The notes: generated by a model from the letters alone, not told the origin. A stretch of DNA of 64,000 bases from Clostridiales bacterium (GCA_004556155.1 SFIM01000016.1:1-64000); one strand, 5' to 3'; shown: positions 53,620-63,066, counted from the stretch's first letter. Translations and numbers: made by a program.

Positions 53620-54997
53620 AAACAGACGTGAATCTCTGCCTGCGCCTTGGCTGGCGCTGGGCGCGGGGGTGGCCTGCGCAGCGCTGTGGGTGCTGGGCTA
53701 TATGGGCGGGCTGGGCGTTGGCATGACGGCTTCCAGCCTGCTGATTCTGGGCGTGGGGATGTACCTGTGCCGCAGGCAGATCTGTTGGCGGGCGGACAGC
53801 ATTCTGCTGTTGACGCTGGCGGTGCTGCTTAGCCTGGCCTATGGTATCTTTGGCAGCCTGGCCATGCAGATCTTTAATCTGCCGGTGCTGTGCCTGCTCC
53901 TTTCTCAAAGCCTGCTGGCGCTGGCTGGGCATTGTCCTGAGGGCGCGTTGAGTGCTGCGGGGCTGAGCGGCGGCATACGCGAAGCACTGGGCAGCCTGTT
54001 TCGCCACTGGGGCGTGCCCTTTCACACGGTAAAGGAGCGGCAGGGCAGCGCGTCCGCCCTGCGCGGGCTGGGCATGGGGCTGCTGATTGCCGTTCCCCTG
54101 CTGGCGGTGGTGCTGTTCCTGCTGGCCTGGGCGGACACGGTATTCAGTTCGCTTTTGAGCGGGCTGTTTGTATCGGAGGATCCGCTGAGCGCGTTTTGGA
54201 ATGTGCTGTGGCGGCTGATCAAGCTGCTGGCGATTGCGCTGCTGGTCTTTTCGTGCCTGTATACGCTGCTGCTGCCGCGACGCGAGCGCGCAGCCAAAGA
54301 AAGATTTCCCTGGCCTATAACGGCTTGCGCGATGGTGCTGGCGCTGCTTTGCCTGGCCTACGCTGCCTTTGTGTATGTGCAGGTGCGCTATCTCTTTGGC
54401 GGCGCGGAGACGGCCGCCATGGCCGACGACTATGCACAGTATGCGCGCACGGGCTTCTTCCAGTTGGTTGCGGTGGCGGTGATCAATCTGATTGCCGCGC
54501 AAACGTCGCTGATCCGCTGCGGGGAAAGCCGCGTCGTGCGCGCGCTGTCCGCCCTGATGAGCCTGCTGACGGCGGTGATCCTGGCCTCGGCCTTCTGGCG
54601 GATGCGGCTGTATATTCAGGCGTTCGGCCTGAGCACGCTGCGCCTGCTGACGCTGTGGGGCATGGCAATGATCGCCCTGCTGCTGGCGCTGACGCTGATC
54701 AAGTGCGCCCGCCCCGGTGTGCGCATCTGTACCCTGGCCTGCGCGGTGATGCTGAGCAGCTATGTGCTGCTGAATTACATCAACGTGGATCGCACCATTG
54801 CCCGCTGGAACCTGCGCGCCTATGAAACCGGCAAACAGGAAACGCTGGATACCGAATACCTGGCGGGGTTATCGCCCGATGTGCTGGCCGCCCCGTGGCA
54901 GGTGGAGCAGCTGGACGCGATCCGCAAGCAGCAAAGCGAGCGCCGCCCGGATTGGTTCGCCTGGAGCCTGAGCTGGCTGCGGGTGGGGGAAAAGTAA
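53606..54997 (+). CDS. DUF4173 (DUF4153-like) membrane protein
   Basis: A 463-residue membrane protein with about eleven hydrophobic segments and a C-terminal soluble stretch. YARTGFFQLVAVAVINL and NYINVDRTIARWNL are hallmarks of DUF4173. GGAGG lies 8 bases before the ATG inside the XRE gene, so translation is coupled. Family function is unknown; its link with DUF2975 and XRE suggests a regulated membrane module. Confidence 0.88.
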   Translation: MQTNENRRESLPAPWLALGAGVACAALWVLGYMGGLGVGMTASSLLILGVGMYLCRRQICWRADSILLLTLAVLLSLAYGIFGSLAMQIFNLPVLCLLLSQSLLALAGHCPEGALSAAGLSGGIREALGSLFRHWGVPFHTVKERQGSASALRGLGMGLLIAVPLLAVVLFLLAWADTVFSSLLSGLFVSEDPLSAFWNVLWRLIKLLAIALLVFSCLYTLLLPRRERAAKERFPWPITACAMVLALLCLAYAAFVYVQVRYLFGGAETAAMADDYAQYARTGFFQLVAVAVINLIAAQTSLIRCGESRVVRALSALMSLLTAVILASAFWRMRLYIQAFGLSTLRLLTLWGMAMIALLLALTLIKCARPGVRICTLACAVMLSSYVLLNYINVDRTIARWNLRAYETGKQETLDTEYLAGLSPDVLAAPWQVEQLDAIRKQQSERRPDWFAWSLSWLRVGEK

Positions 54998-55003
54998 AAA
55001 AGA

Positions 55004-55034
55004 ACGGCGTGGACATGATGATCACGCCGCTTTT
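55004..55034. terminator. Bidirectional terminator
   Basis: CGGCGTG (55005-55011) and CACGCCG (55023-55029) with TTTT on one side and an A run on the other, between convergent genes. Confidence 0.75.
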
Positions 55035-55047
55035 AAATTGCAGGCTA

Positions 55048-55792
55048 TTATAGCTTTACATTCGGGTTTGTATATTGGCCATGCTTGGCTGTCCTCCGGC
55101 CATACTGGATTGCAAAGCTGGGGCAGCGGTGCAGGCAGCCCAGGCACATGACGCACTGATCCTTGAGCCAGACCGGCTTTTTATTCCGCATTTCAATGGC
55201 CTGCACCGGGCACTTTTGGACGCATAATCCGCAGCCAATGCAGCGATCCTCCACATGAAAATGGGAGGTTCGCCGTACATGGTGATTATAAAAGGGGCTG
55301 GGCGATCAGCTGCGTGATCCATGCCGGGGTGCGCGGGGACATATGCCGGTTGGTGTGCCGCGCTTTGATGCAGCGGATGACGCTGTCTATGGCAGATTCG
55401 GTGGTTTGGGTATATTTTTCTATCTTTTCCGGCGTGGAAAGGTCAAAGATCGGCGTCCAGGTATCGGGCATCCGGACAGCATAGTACGCATTGATTTTGC
55501 AGCCGCGTATGGCTTTGCTGGCCATGTATCCGGCTGCGCCGGGCGTTGTGCCATAGGTGGCGATAAAATACAGGTAACCCGTTTGAAAAGAGGCCTTTTC
55601 CAGAAACTTCTTGACAATGCTTGGCAGGCCCCAATCATAGGTGGGCGAGATCACGCCGATGGTTTGATCCTGGAAGGCATAACGGTTTTCCCGGATGCAG
55701 TCTACAATGGAAAGCATTTCCTGATCGGCAGCCTGCGCAAGGCGGGCTGCAACATACTTGCAATTTCCGGTTGCAGAAAAGAACAAGATCAT
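55048..55792 (-). pseudogene. EFR1-type flavodoxin/ferredoxin protein, frameshifted
   Basis: The N-terminal 167 residues (start 55792) are a flavodoxin-like domain with the phosphate loop FFSATGNCK. The frame stops at about 55286, and a ferredoxin part with two 4Fe-4S motifs (CIGCGLCVQKCP and CVMCLGCLHRCP) continues in another frame to 55048. One extra base in the run AAAAGGGG (55290-55297, plus strand) explains the break: removing it joins IAQP to FYNHH and on to VEDRCIGCG. EFR1 proteins are single chains of about 250 residues. Sequencing error or true mutation cannot be told apart here. Confidence 0.85.
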
Positions 55793-55992
55793 TTTTTACT
55801 TCCCTGAGCTTTGATGGACAAAATGCCAGGCTGATGTGGCGTGATTGGCTCATGAATATTCTATCATATCGTCTTAGGCAGAACAATCCCATTACAGAAA
55901 TCCGCAAAAAACGGCCGCACAATTCCGAAAAACTGTGCGGCCAGCGTTATGAGTGGTAGGGGTTCTACATGAAATCGATAGAATGGGCTGCG

Positions 55993-57309
55993 TTATACCG
56001 CATCAGGCGCTTCCTTTTTTTCTTCGGGCAGCGCGGCGGGCTTTTTGCTGCGCAGGGTGCGCGCGCTATGCGCGGCGCGGGTCAGCTGCGGCTTGGCGCC
56101 GGCGGTAATCACATCGCCCGTTACATGGCAGGCGGTCACATCGTTTTGGCCAGGCAGATCGAACATGGTATCCAGCAGCGCTTTTTCGATGATCGCGCGC
56201 AGGCCGCGCGCGCCGCTCTTTTGCTGCATCGCCATGTGCGCAATGGCCGTCAGCGCGTCCTGATCGAAGGAGAGGGACACGCCGTCCAGCTCCAGGAGCT
56301 TGGCATACTGCTTAACCAACGCGTTGCGCGGCTCGGTCAGGATGCGTACCAGCGCCGATTCATCCAGCTGATCCAGCGTGACCACCACAGGCAGACGGCC
56401 CACGAACTCGGGAATCAGGCCGAACTTCATCAGATCTTCGGGGCGCAGCTGACGCAGGACATTGCCCACGTCCGCCGCGGAATCGCCCGTCAGCTTGGCA
56501 CCAAAGCCCAGCGTGCGCGAACCGATGCGCTGCTGAATGATGGGCGCAAGGCCATCGAACGCGCCGCCGCAGATGAAGAGGATGTTGGTGGTATCGATCT
56601 GCATGAACTCCTGCTGCGGGTGCTTGCGGCCGCCCTGAGGGGGCACGTTGGCAACCGTGCCCTCGAGGATCTTGAGTAGCGCCTGCTGCACGCCCTCGCC
56701 GCTGACGTCGCGGGTGATGGACACGTTTTCGCCCTTGCGGGAGATCTTGTCGATTTCGTCAATATAGATGATGCCGCGCTGCGCCGCGCGAATATCGCCG
56801 TCGGCTGCCTGAATCAGGCGCAGCAGGATATTTTCAACATCCTCGCCCACATAGCCGGCTTCGGTCAGCGCCGTGGCGTCGGCAATGGCAAAGGGCACGT
56901 TCAGAATGCGCGCCAGCGACTGGGCCAGATAGGTCTTGCCGCAGCCGGTGGGGCCAACCATGAGGATGTTGGATTTTTGCAGTTCCACATCCCCGGCCTT
57001 TTGGGGGGCGTTGATGCGTTTATAGTGGTTATATACGGCCACGCACAGCGTGCGCTTGGCCTCGTCCTGCCCGATCACATACTCATCCAGCACGGCCTTC
57101 ATTTCGGAGGGCAGCGGCAGGGAGGGCGAATCGGGCGCGGCGGTGCTCATGGGGGTTACGTCGTCGGCAATGATATCATAGCACAGCTTGATGCACTCAT
57201 CGCAGATGTATACATCGGGGCCGGCTACCAGACGGCGTACCTGATCCTGCGTTTTGTAGCAGAAGCTGCACCGATGCAGCCTGCGCGTGGTGAATTCATC
57301 CTTGGGCAT
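55993..57309 (-). CDS. clpX: ATP-dependent Clp protease ATP-binding subunit ClpX
   Basis: ClpX unfolds substrates and feeds them to ClpP. The 438 residues start with the C4 zinc domain (CSFC...CDEC), followed by Walker A GPTGCGKTYLAQ, the pore loop GYVGEDVEN, Walker B IIYIDEIDK and the IGF-like loop IGSRTLGFGA used to dock ClpP. It ends with a basic and then acidic tail longer than in many relatives. It is the third gene of tig-clpP-clpX, 8 bases after clpP. Confidence 0.97.
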   Translation of the reverse strand: MPKDEFTTRRLHRCSFCYKTQDQVRRLVAGPDVYICDECIKLCYDIIADDVTPMSTAAPDSPSLPLPSEMKAVLDEYVIGQDEAKRTLCVAVYNHYKRINAPQKAGDVELQKSNILMVGPTGCGKTYLAQSLARILNVPFAIADATALTEAGYVGEDVENILLRLIQAADGDIRAAQRGIIYIDEIDKISRKGENVSITRDVSGEGVQQALLKILEGTVANVPPQGGRKHPQQEFMQIDTTNILFICGGAFDGLAPIIQQRIGSRTLGFGAKLTGDSAADVGNVLRQLRPEDLMKFGLIPEFVGRLPVVVTLDQLDESALVRILTEPRNALVKQYAKLLELDGVSLSFDQDALTAIAHMAMQQKSGARGLRAIIEKALLDTMFDLPGQNDVTACHVTGDVITAGAKPQLTRAAHSARTLRSKKPAALPEEKKEAPDAV

Positions 57310-57317
57310 GGCTCACC

Positions 57318-57914
57318 TCAAGCGTTCTTTTTGCGGGGATAGTAGATCTGGTCGATGATGCCGTAATTGAGCGCTTCCTCGGCGGTCATGAAATAGTCGC
57401 GCTCGCAGTCGGCGCGCAGCTTTTCCTGATCCTGGCCGGTCATTTCGCTCATCAGGCGGGTCATCTTTTCCTTGGTGCGCAGCAGCCATTTGGCGCGGAT
57501 TTCCACATCGGTGGCCTGTCCGCTGGCGCCGCCCAGGGGCTGATGGATCATGACCTCGCTGTTGGGCAGCGCCAGGCGCTTGCCCTTTTCGCCCGCCATC
57601 AGCAGGAAGGCGCCCATGGAGGCGGCCATGCCCACGCACACCGTGCGCACATCGCACTTGATGTAGTTCATGGTGTCGTAAATGGCCATGCCAGCCGTGA
57701 TGGAGCCGCCGGGGCTGTTGATATAAAGCGAGATATCGGCGTCGGGGTTATCCATCTCCAGAAACAGCAGCTGCGCCACGACGATATTGGCTACCTGATC
57801 GGTGATTTCATCCGTCAGAAAGATGATGCGATCCTTCAGAAGGCGGGAATACAGATCATAGCCGCGTTCGCCGTTGCTGGTGCGTTCTACTACATTGGGG
57901 ATGAGAATGCTCAT
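57318..57914 (-). CDS. clpP: ATP-dependent Clp protease proteolytic subunit
   Basis: ClpP is the tetradecameric serine protease that works with ClpX. The 198 residues carry the triad Ser99 (GMAASMGAF), His124 (VMIHQPLGG) and Asp173 (CERDYFM). NSPGGSITAGMAIYDTM is the conserved oxyanion region. GGGAGG lies upstream of the ATG. It sits between tig and clpX. Confidence 0.98.
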   Translation of the reverse strand: MSILIPNVVERTSNGERGYDLYSRLLKDRIIFLTDEITDQVANIVVAQLLFLEMDNPDADISLYINSPGGSITAGMAIYDTMNYIKCDVRTVCVGMAASMGAFLLMAGEKGKRLALPNSEVMIHQPLGGASGQATDVEIRAKWLLRTKEKMTRLMSEMTGQDQEKLRADCERDYFMTAEEALNYGIIDQIYYPRKKNA

Positions 57915-58015
57915 GAATTTATAATCCTCCCGGGGAGTACCCTAACAAGCATATGACGCAAGCGCGGGTTTTATGCCCGCGCTCGCATAAAAATTTCCGT
58001 TTTCAGCTGATGAAC

Positions 58016-59329
58016 TTACTCGGCCTTTTCTTCGGCGGCCTTTTCGGTGATGACAGCGTTGGCCTTCAGGAAGTCGATAACCTTCTTGATGCCGGCGGTT
58101 TCCTTTAGGTATTCCTTCTGCTGTTCGGACAGGGAAGCCTTGAATTCTTCTACGTCGCGATTTACGCGCTTGGCCTGATCGGCGATGGCTTCGTCCACAT
58201 CTTCATCGGTGGGAACGATGTTTTCAGCCTTGGCCACGGCTTCCAGCACCAGCTGGGTCTTTACGCGGTTGGCGGCTTCGGGCTTGTAGTTTTCGCGCAC
58301 CTGATCCAGGGTCTGCCCAGTGTACTTGAGGTAATCCTCAAAGCGGATGCCCTGGTACATCATGCGCATTTCCATCTCGCGCAGCATGGTGGTGATTTCA
58401 TCCTGAATCATCGCGTCGGGGATATCGCAGTCGGCAGCGTCAACCACCTTCTGCACCAGCGCGTCTTCCAGGTTGGCTTCGGCGCGGTCGGCGGCGTTCT
58501 TTTCAAGGTCGGCCACGATGTTGGCCTTGTAGGCCTCGAAGGTGTCAAACTCGGACACATCGGCGGCGAAATCGTCGTCCAGCTCGGGGCGAACCTTGGT
58601 CTGGATGCCGTTAACCTTCACATGGAACACAGCGTCCTTGCCGGCCAGGTTGTCGGCATGATACTGCTCGGGGAACTTAACGCTCAGGTCGCGCTCCTCG
58701 CCGATGTTCATGCCCACCATCTGCTCTTCAAAGCCGGGGATGAACATGCCCGAGCCGATCGTCAGGGACTGACCCTGCGCGGTGCCGCCCTCAAAGGCGA
58801 CGCCATCCACGCTGCCGGCGTAGTCCAGGTTTACGATATCGCCGTTTTCAACGGCGCGGTCGGTCACATCCTGGGTGGTGCTGGCGCGCTCCACATCGTT
58901 CTGGATGCGGGCGTCCACGGCCTCGTCGGTCACTTTTTCCACGTTCTTTTCAACGGCTACGCCCTTGTATTCGCCCAGCGTCACGTCGGGCTTTACGAAT
59001 ACCTCCAGGGTATACTTCAGCTCCTGGCCCGCGCCGATCTGCTGCACATCTACCTGGGGACGATCCACAACCTGAAGGTTTTCAGCCTTGATGGCCTCTT
59101 CGTAGGCGGGCTGGGCGACAAGCTCGAAGGCGTCGTCATAGAACACCCCTTCGCCGTACATATTCTCAATCAGCTTGCGGGGGGCCTTGCCCTTGCGGAA
59201 GCCGGGAACGTTGATCTTGCTGCGATCCTTCAGATAGGCCTTTTCGACGGCCGCGTCAAAGGACTCAGCGCTCTCCACAAACGAGAGCTTCACTTTATTG
59301 CTCGCGATTTTTTCGACGGTATAAGACAT
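58016..59329 (-). CDS. tig: Trigger factor
   Basis: A ribosome-bound chaperone and prolyl isomerase. The 437 residues show the ribosome-binding signature GFRKGKAPR (about 44-52), the FKBP-type domain in the middle (GDIVNLDYAGSVDGVAFEGG), and a helical C-terminal chaperone domain. The start MSYTVEKI at 59329 follows AGGAGGG; the open frame extends upstream. It leads the tig-clpP-clpX operon from the promoter at 59401-59429. Confidence 0.96.
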   Translation of the reverse strand: MSYTVEKIASNKVKLSFVESAESFDAAVEKAYLKDRSKINVPGFRKGKAPRKLIENMYGEGVFYDDAFELVAQPAYEEAIKAENLQVVDRPQVDVQQIGAGQELKYTLEVFVKPDVTLGEYKGVAVEKNVEKVTDEAVDARIQNDVERASTTQDVTDRAVENGDIVNLDYAGSVDGVAFEGGTAQGQSLTIGSGMFIPGFEEQMVGMNIGEERDLSVKFPEQYHADNLAGKDAVFHVKVNGIQTKVRPELDDDFAADVSEFDTFEAYKANIVADLEKNAADRAEANLEDALVQKVVDAADCDIPDAMIQDEITTMLREMEMRMMYQGIRFEDYLKYTGQTLDQVRENYKPEAANRVKTQLVLEAVAKAENIVPTDEDVDEAIADQAKRVNRDVEEFKASLSEQQKEYLKETAGIKKVIDFLKANAVITEKAAEEKAE

Positions 59330-59400
59330 GTAGAACCCTCCTGCGCAAATTTGCGGATCAATCCGTGCGCGGCGCAATAAGCATTCGCACACAGTGTATC

Positions 59401-59429
59401 ATTATAACACCCATAGCGCAGATTTGCAA
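59401..59429 (-). promoter_or_regulatory. Promoter of tig-clpP-clpX
   Basis: On the minus strand TTGCAA (59429-59424), a 17-base spacer and TATAAT (59406-59401). Confidence 0.8.
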
Positions 59430-59496
59430 GCGTTTTGCCCGGAAAACGCGCTGCTTTCGCCCGGCCTGCCTGCGAAAGCGCGAAGGATGTTTTTTC

Positions 59497-59526
59497 TTGA
59501 CAGATTCCGCCGCCCTGCGGTATTCT
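59497..59526 (+). promoter_or_regulatory. udk promoter
   Basis: TTGACA (59497-59502), an 18-base spacer and TATTCT (59521-59526). Confidence 0.7.
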
Positions 59527-59555
59527 ATAGGTAGAAATCGGAGGTGACAAGCCCC

Positions 59556-60170
59556 ATGGTGTTCATCGGCATTTGCGGCGCGAGCGGCTCGGGCAAAACC
59601 ACCCTGGCAAAGGAGCTTTGCCGGGCGATTGGCGCCAGCAGCGCGCTGCTGAATCAGGACGCATATTATCTGGATCATCCCGAATTAACGTTTGAAGAAC
59701 GCACCAAGCTCAATTACGATGAGCCGTTTATCTTTGATCACGACTTGCTGTATCAGGATGCGCGCATGCTCATGGCCGGGCAAAGCGTTACCCGCAAGGC
59801 ATATGATTTTACCCAGCACCGCCGCACCGAAAGCAGCGAGATCATCAAGCCTGCCGACGTGCTGATTGTGGAGGGAATTCACGCCTTCTTTGACGAGCGG
59901 CTGACCAAGATGATGTTCCTCAAGCTCTATATCAATGTAGAGCCGGATATCTGCCTGCTGCGCCGCATCAAGCGCGATATCCGCGACCGCGGCCGCCAGA
60001 TTGAAAACATCGGTGAGCAGTACCTGACCACCGTAAAGCCCATGTATGAAAAGTACATCCGCAACTATGTAAACGACGCGGACGTGATCGTCACCCGCGG
60101 CGGCAAAAATGCCCGCATTGTGGAGATATTGGCGGGCTATCTGCGGGATGAGTTGAATAAAAAGGCATAA
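59556..60170 (+). CDS. udk: Uridine kinase
   Basis: Udk phosphorylates uridine and cytidine in pyrimidine salvage. The 204 residues have the P-loop GASGSGKTT, the DAYYLDHPELTFEERTKLNYDEP substrate block split over two helices, and the late RIKRDIRDRGR lid arginines. I prefer the ATG at 59556; a GTG at 59544 overlaps the ribosome site CGGAGG, leaving an 11-base spacer to the ATG. It stands alone and is followed by a terminator. Confidence 0.93.
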   Translation: MVFIGICGASGSGKTTLAKELCRAIGASSALLNQDAYYLDHPELTFEERTKLNYDEPFIFDHDLLYQDARMLMAGQSVTRKAYDFTQHRRTESSEIIKPADVLIVEGIHAFFDERLTKMMFLKLYINVEPDICLLRRIKRDIRDRGRQIENIGEQYLTTVKPMYEKYIRNYVNDADVIVTRGGKNARIVEILAGYLRDELNKKA

Positions 60171-60184
60171 GCCGTTGCAATATG

Positions 60185-60232
60185 CAAACCGCCGGACAGG
60201 GGCATGAGGGCTCCTATCCGGCGGTTTGTTTT
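60185..60232. terminator. Bidirectional terminator
   Basis: AAACCGCCGGA-C-AGG pairs with CCT-A-TCCGGCGGTTT, followed by TGTTTT. It lies between convergent udk and the isomerase gene. Confidence 0.88.
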
Positions 60233-60239
60233 GTCTGGT

Positions 60240-61163
60240 TTAATATTTCGCAAGCGCGTCCGCGTCGGTAAACAGCTCGTCCGACAGCAGATATTCGCCC
60301 AGCGTGTAGGAGAAGCGGATCAGATCGCCCTGAATGCGCATGGGGAAGGGCGAAGTGAGATTCTGCGTTTCAAAGGAGAAATCGTGCGCGTAGTGGATTT
60401 CGCGCAGCGCGGCCACCAGCGCGGGCCAGTCGATGGTGCCCATGAAGGGGGCGATATGCTCGTCGCGGTCGCCGGCATGGTTATCGTTGATATGCGTGGC
60501 GCGCAGGCGGCTGCCAAGGCGGCGCACGCAATCGGCAGGACTGTAGCCGCTGGTGTGAGCGTGGCCCGTATCCAGGCACGCGCCTACATCCGGGGCGTTG
60601 ATCGCATCGATCAGCTCAATCAGGTTATCGATGTTGGAAAACGGCGAGGGACCCTTGCCCAGTGTGTTCATGTTTTCAATGGCCATGCCCACATGATGTG
60701 CGTGGAAGAATTCATGCCAGCGGCGGAAGTAGGCAAGGTTGGCGCGCTTGCTCTCATCCAGCAGCAGCCGGTCGCCGTCCATCACCGTGAAGGGATGCAC
60801 CACCAGGTATTCCACGCCCAATATTTCGGCCGCTAGCACGCTGCGGCGCATCATTTCCTCGCCGAAATCGCCGCCGGGCACTTCGCCGGGGGCAACCGGC
60901 CCGCCGATGCTGAAAAACGCATGACCCTGCAGAAAGCGCACGCCGATATCATCGGCCAGCTTGCGCCAGGCATGCGCCTGCTCCTCCCAGTTGTCCTCGG
61001 TCATGGGGGCAAAGCGCTTGCCCGCGCGGCTCATGCCGCACAGGTTTACGTCCAGATAGCGATAGCCCGCCGCCGCGCACGTGCTGACCGCGTGCTCAAA
61101 GGATACCATGTAGGGCTTGCCGTGATCAAAATTCATGATGTTGGTAGAAGTGGAAAGCCGCAT
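60240..61163 (-). CDS. Sugar phosphate isomerase/epimerase family protein
   Basis: A 307-residue xylose-isomerase-like TIM barrel. Putative metal ligands are in GMAIENMN (Glu), ACLDTGHAH (Asp, His), ATHINDNH (His, Asp) and the late Glu of FSFETQNL. It begins 15 bases after the FAD oxidoreductase stop and is cotranscribed with it, which suggests that both act on one sugar or glycoside. It is distinct from the isomerase at 27724. Confidence 0.9.
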   Translation of the reverse strand: MRLSTSTNIMNFDHGKPYMVSFEHAVSTCAAAGYRYLDVNLCGMSRAGKRFAPMTEDNWEEQAHAWRKLADDIGVRFLQGHAFFSIGGPVAPGEVPGGDFGEEMMRRSVLAAEILGVEYLVVHPFTVMDGDRLLLDESKRANLAYFRRWHEFFHAHHVGMAIENMNTLGKGPSPFSNIDNLIELIDAINAPDVGACLDTGHAHTSGYSPADCVRRLGSRLRATHINDNHAGDRDEHIAPFMGTIDWPALVAALREIHYAHDFSFETQNLTSPFPMRIQGDLIRFSYTLGEYLLSDELFTDADALAKY

Positions 61164-61178
61164 ATTTAACCCCTCCTT

Positions 61179-63017
61179 TTAGGCGTATACGCGCACTTCA
61201 AAGATGCGCGCTTCGCTTATGCCGTTGGTGGCGCGCACCGTTACGCGCACCGTATCGCATTCCTCGCCCTCAAACTGCACATGGCACAGGCGCTGATAAT
61301 TATCGCGCAGATGCTTACAGGCAACCACCTTGCCATCGCGCAGCAGCGCTACATCATAATCACGCGCCAGCTCCACCGGCACGCCTACCTGCTGCTGACG
61401 GATGCGGCGGGAGGACAGGGAAATTTTCTTTTCCAGGTTGAAGTTGGAATCAAACACCAGCTGCACGGTGCGCACGGGGGCGGGCGCGGCCAGCGACAGC
61501 TGCAGCCATTCGCCCTGCGTGCTCAGCCCATCCGAATGCCAGGCGTTGGTGCAGCCGTTGATATCGCGGGTGACGCCGGTGAGCACATTGGCGGCGGGAT
61601 AATTCTCCTGCGCGCTGGAGGCCGTTACGGCGGCGGTCTGCGCCAGATCGGCCTTGTCCGTGTTGGCAAAGCCGGGAATATAGCAGTCGTCGCGGATCAA
61701 GGTCTGCTGCAATTCAGCGATATCGATTGCGCGGATATCGCAGCCCTTCTGGATGGCCTGCGCGGCCGCCGTGCCGATAGCCTGGCCGCCAATGGCGCAG
61801 GTGCCCATTACGCGGCTGGTAGCCATGGCCAGCTTGGAGGCGCTCAGCGCGCGGCCGCCGATATACAGGTTTTTGAAGCCCTTGGCCAGGTAGGAGCGGT
61901 AGGGGATGGTGTACGCGCCGTCAAATTCGTATACAAACGACGGAATCTTATCAAAGGCGTACAGGCCGCCGGGAACGTGGTTATCCACATGCCAGCCGCC
62001 GTAGGCTACAGCGTCGTCAAAGATGCGGTTGCCCAGCACGTCGTTTTCGTTGAGCATGTAGTCGCCCTCCAGACGGCGGCTTTCGCGCACGCCGGGCAGC
62101 ATGCCTACCCATACCAGCTCGTAGTTTTCCGCGCCGTGGTTGCCGCCGTTCTTGATGTGATCCCACACGCCGTATACCGCGCGCACCAGCTGATCACGGA
62201 TGTCCTCGTACTCGCTGATGATATCGGCGCTTTCGCCGCCGATTTCGATCCACCAGTATCCGTAATCCTGGCAGTAGCCGTCAAAGAGCATCCAGATTTC
62301 GTTTTCGCTGGCCTTGGCCAGCACTTCCTTGGGCACATCCGCGCTGTGCTTGCGATAGCGCAGCTGCTCCTCGGTAAAGTGCATGGCGTCCACGGGCGGG
62401 ATGAACTTGACGGGATGGCCCACATTGGCGGCCTTGAACAGCAGGGTGTTGCCCATGCGATCCTGGTTGGGCTGCTCGGGAGCGTGCGGCTCGTTAAACT
62501 CCGCCTTGCCCTCGCTGCCTGTGCGGCTCTTTACGCCCACAAAAGCGCCCAGGGTGCCGTTGCCCGTGCAGTCGGCAAAGATTTTGCCATGAATCAGCAG
62601 CCGCTTTTCGGTGCTCATCTGATAGCACTCGATGCAGGTGATTTCGCCGTCCTGACAGGTGGCGGCATGCATGGTGGTGTTGAGCAGCAGCGTCAGGTTC
62701 TTTTCGTTCTTGGCGGCCTGGAACAGCACCGCGTCCCAGATGGAAAAATTATAGCTGTCGTTCACGCGCTTGTTGCTCAGCATCAGCTCGTGCACGATGC
62801 CGCCCTCGCTCAGCTCGGGCTTTTTCATGTTGGCGGTTGCGCCGCAGATGTGCATGCGGATTTCGCTGCTGGCGTTGCCGCCCAGCACCGGGCGATCCTG
62901 CACCAGCGCGGTCTTCGCGCCGTGGCGCGCGCTGGCGATGGCCGCGCACAGACCCGTCATACCGCCGCCGACGATCACCACGTCAAAATGCAGCGTTTCT
63001 TCCTTAAATCCGATCAT
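61179..63017 (-). CDS. FAD-dependent oxidoreductase with C-terminal discoidin-like domain
   Basis: A 612-residue protein. Residues 1-450 are an FAD_oxidored (PF12831-like) enzyme: FDVVIVGGGMTGLCAAIASA binds FAD, followed by LGGNASSEIRMHICG. Residues about 455-612 look like an F5/8 type C (galactose-binding-like) domain (SAQENYPAANVLTGV, NAWHSDG, EWLQLSLAAPAPVRTVQLVF). There is no signal peptide, so the glycan-binding-like domain would be inside the cell. GGAGGA precedes the ATG. It leads a two-gene operon with an isomerase. The reaction is unknown; a sugar oxidation is plausible. Confidence 0.88.
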   Translation of the reverse strand: MIGFKEETLHFDVVIVGGGMTGLCAAIASARHGAKTALVQDRPVLGGNASSEIRMHICGATANMKKPELSEGGIVHELMLSNKRVNDSYNFSIWDAVLFQAAKNEKNLTLLLNTTMHAATCQDGEITCIECYQMSTEKRLLIHGKIFADCTGNGTLGAFVGVKSRTGSEGKAEFNEPHAPEQPNQDRMGNTLLFKAANVGHPVKFIPPVDAMHFTEEQLRYRKHSADVPKEVLAKASENEIWMLFDGYCQDYGYWWIEIGGESADIISEYEDIRDQLVRAVYGVWDHIKNGGNHGAENYELVWVGMLPGVRESRRLEGDYMLNENDVLGNRIFDDAVAYGGWHVDNHVPGGLYAFDKIPSFVYEFDGAYTIPYRSYLAKGFKNLYIGGRALSASKLAMATSRVMGTCAIGGQAIGTAAAQAIQKGCDIRAIDIAELQQTLIRDDCYIPGFANTDKADLAQTAAVTASSAQENYPAANVLTGVTRDINGCTNAWHSDGLSTQGEWLQLSLAAPAPVRTVQLVFDSNFNLEKKISLSSRRIRQQQVGVPVELARDYDVALLRDGKVVACKHLRDNYQRLCHVQFEGEECDTVRVTVRATNGISEARIFEVRVYA

Positions 63018-63041
63018 ACGATCCTCCGTCGATTTTCGATT

Positions 63042-63066
63042 GTTCGATCACCATGTCTGATCGAAC
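63042..63066. promoter_or_regulatory. Inverted repeat upstream of the FAD oxidoreductase
   Basis: GTTCGATC (63042-63049) and GATCGAAC (63059-63066) form a perfect 8-base inverted repeat with a 9-base gap, 25 bases before the start codon. It could be an operator or an mRNA hairpin near the start. Confidence 0.55.

Noticed and set aside
57968..57988. GC-rich hairpin between tig and clpP as a terminator
   Set aside because: No T run follows on the minus strand, so it is at most an mRNA-stability or attenuation hairpin.
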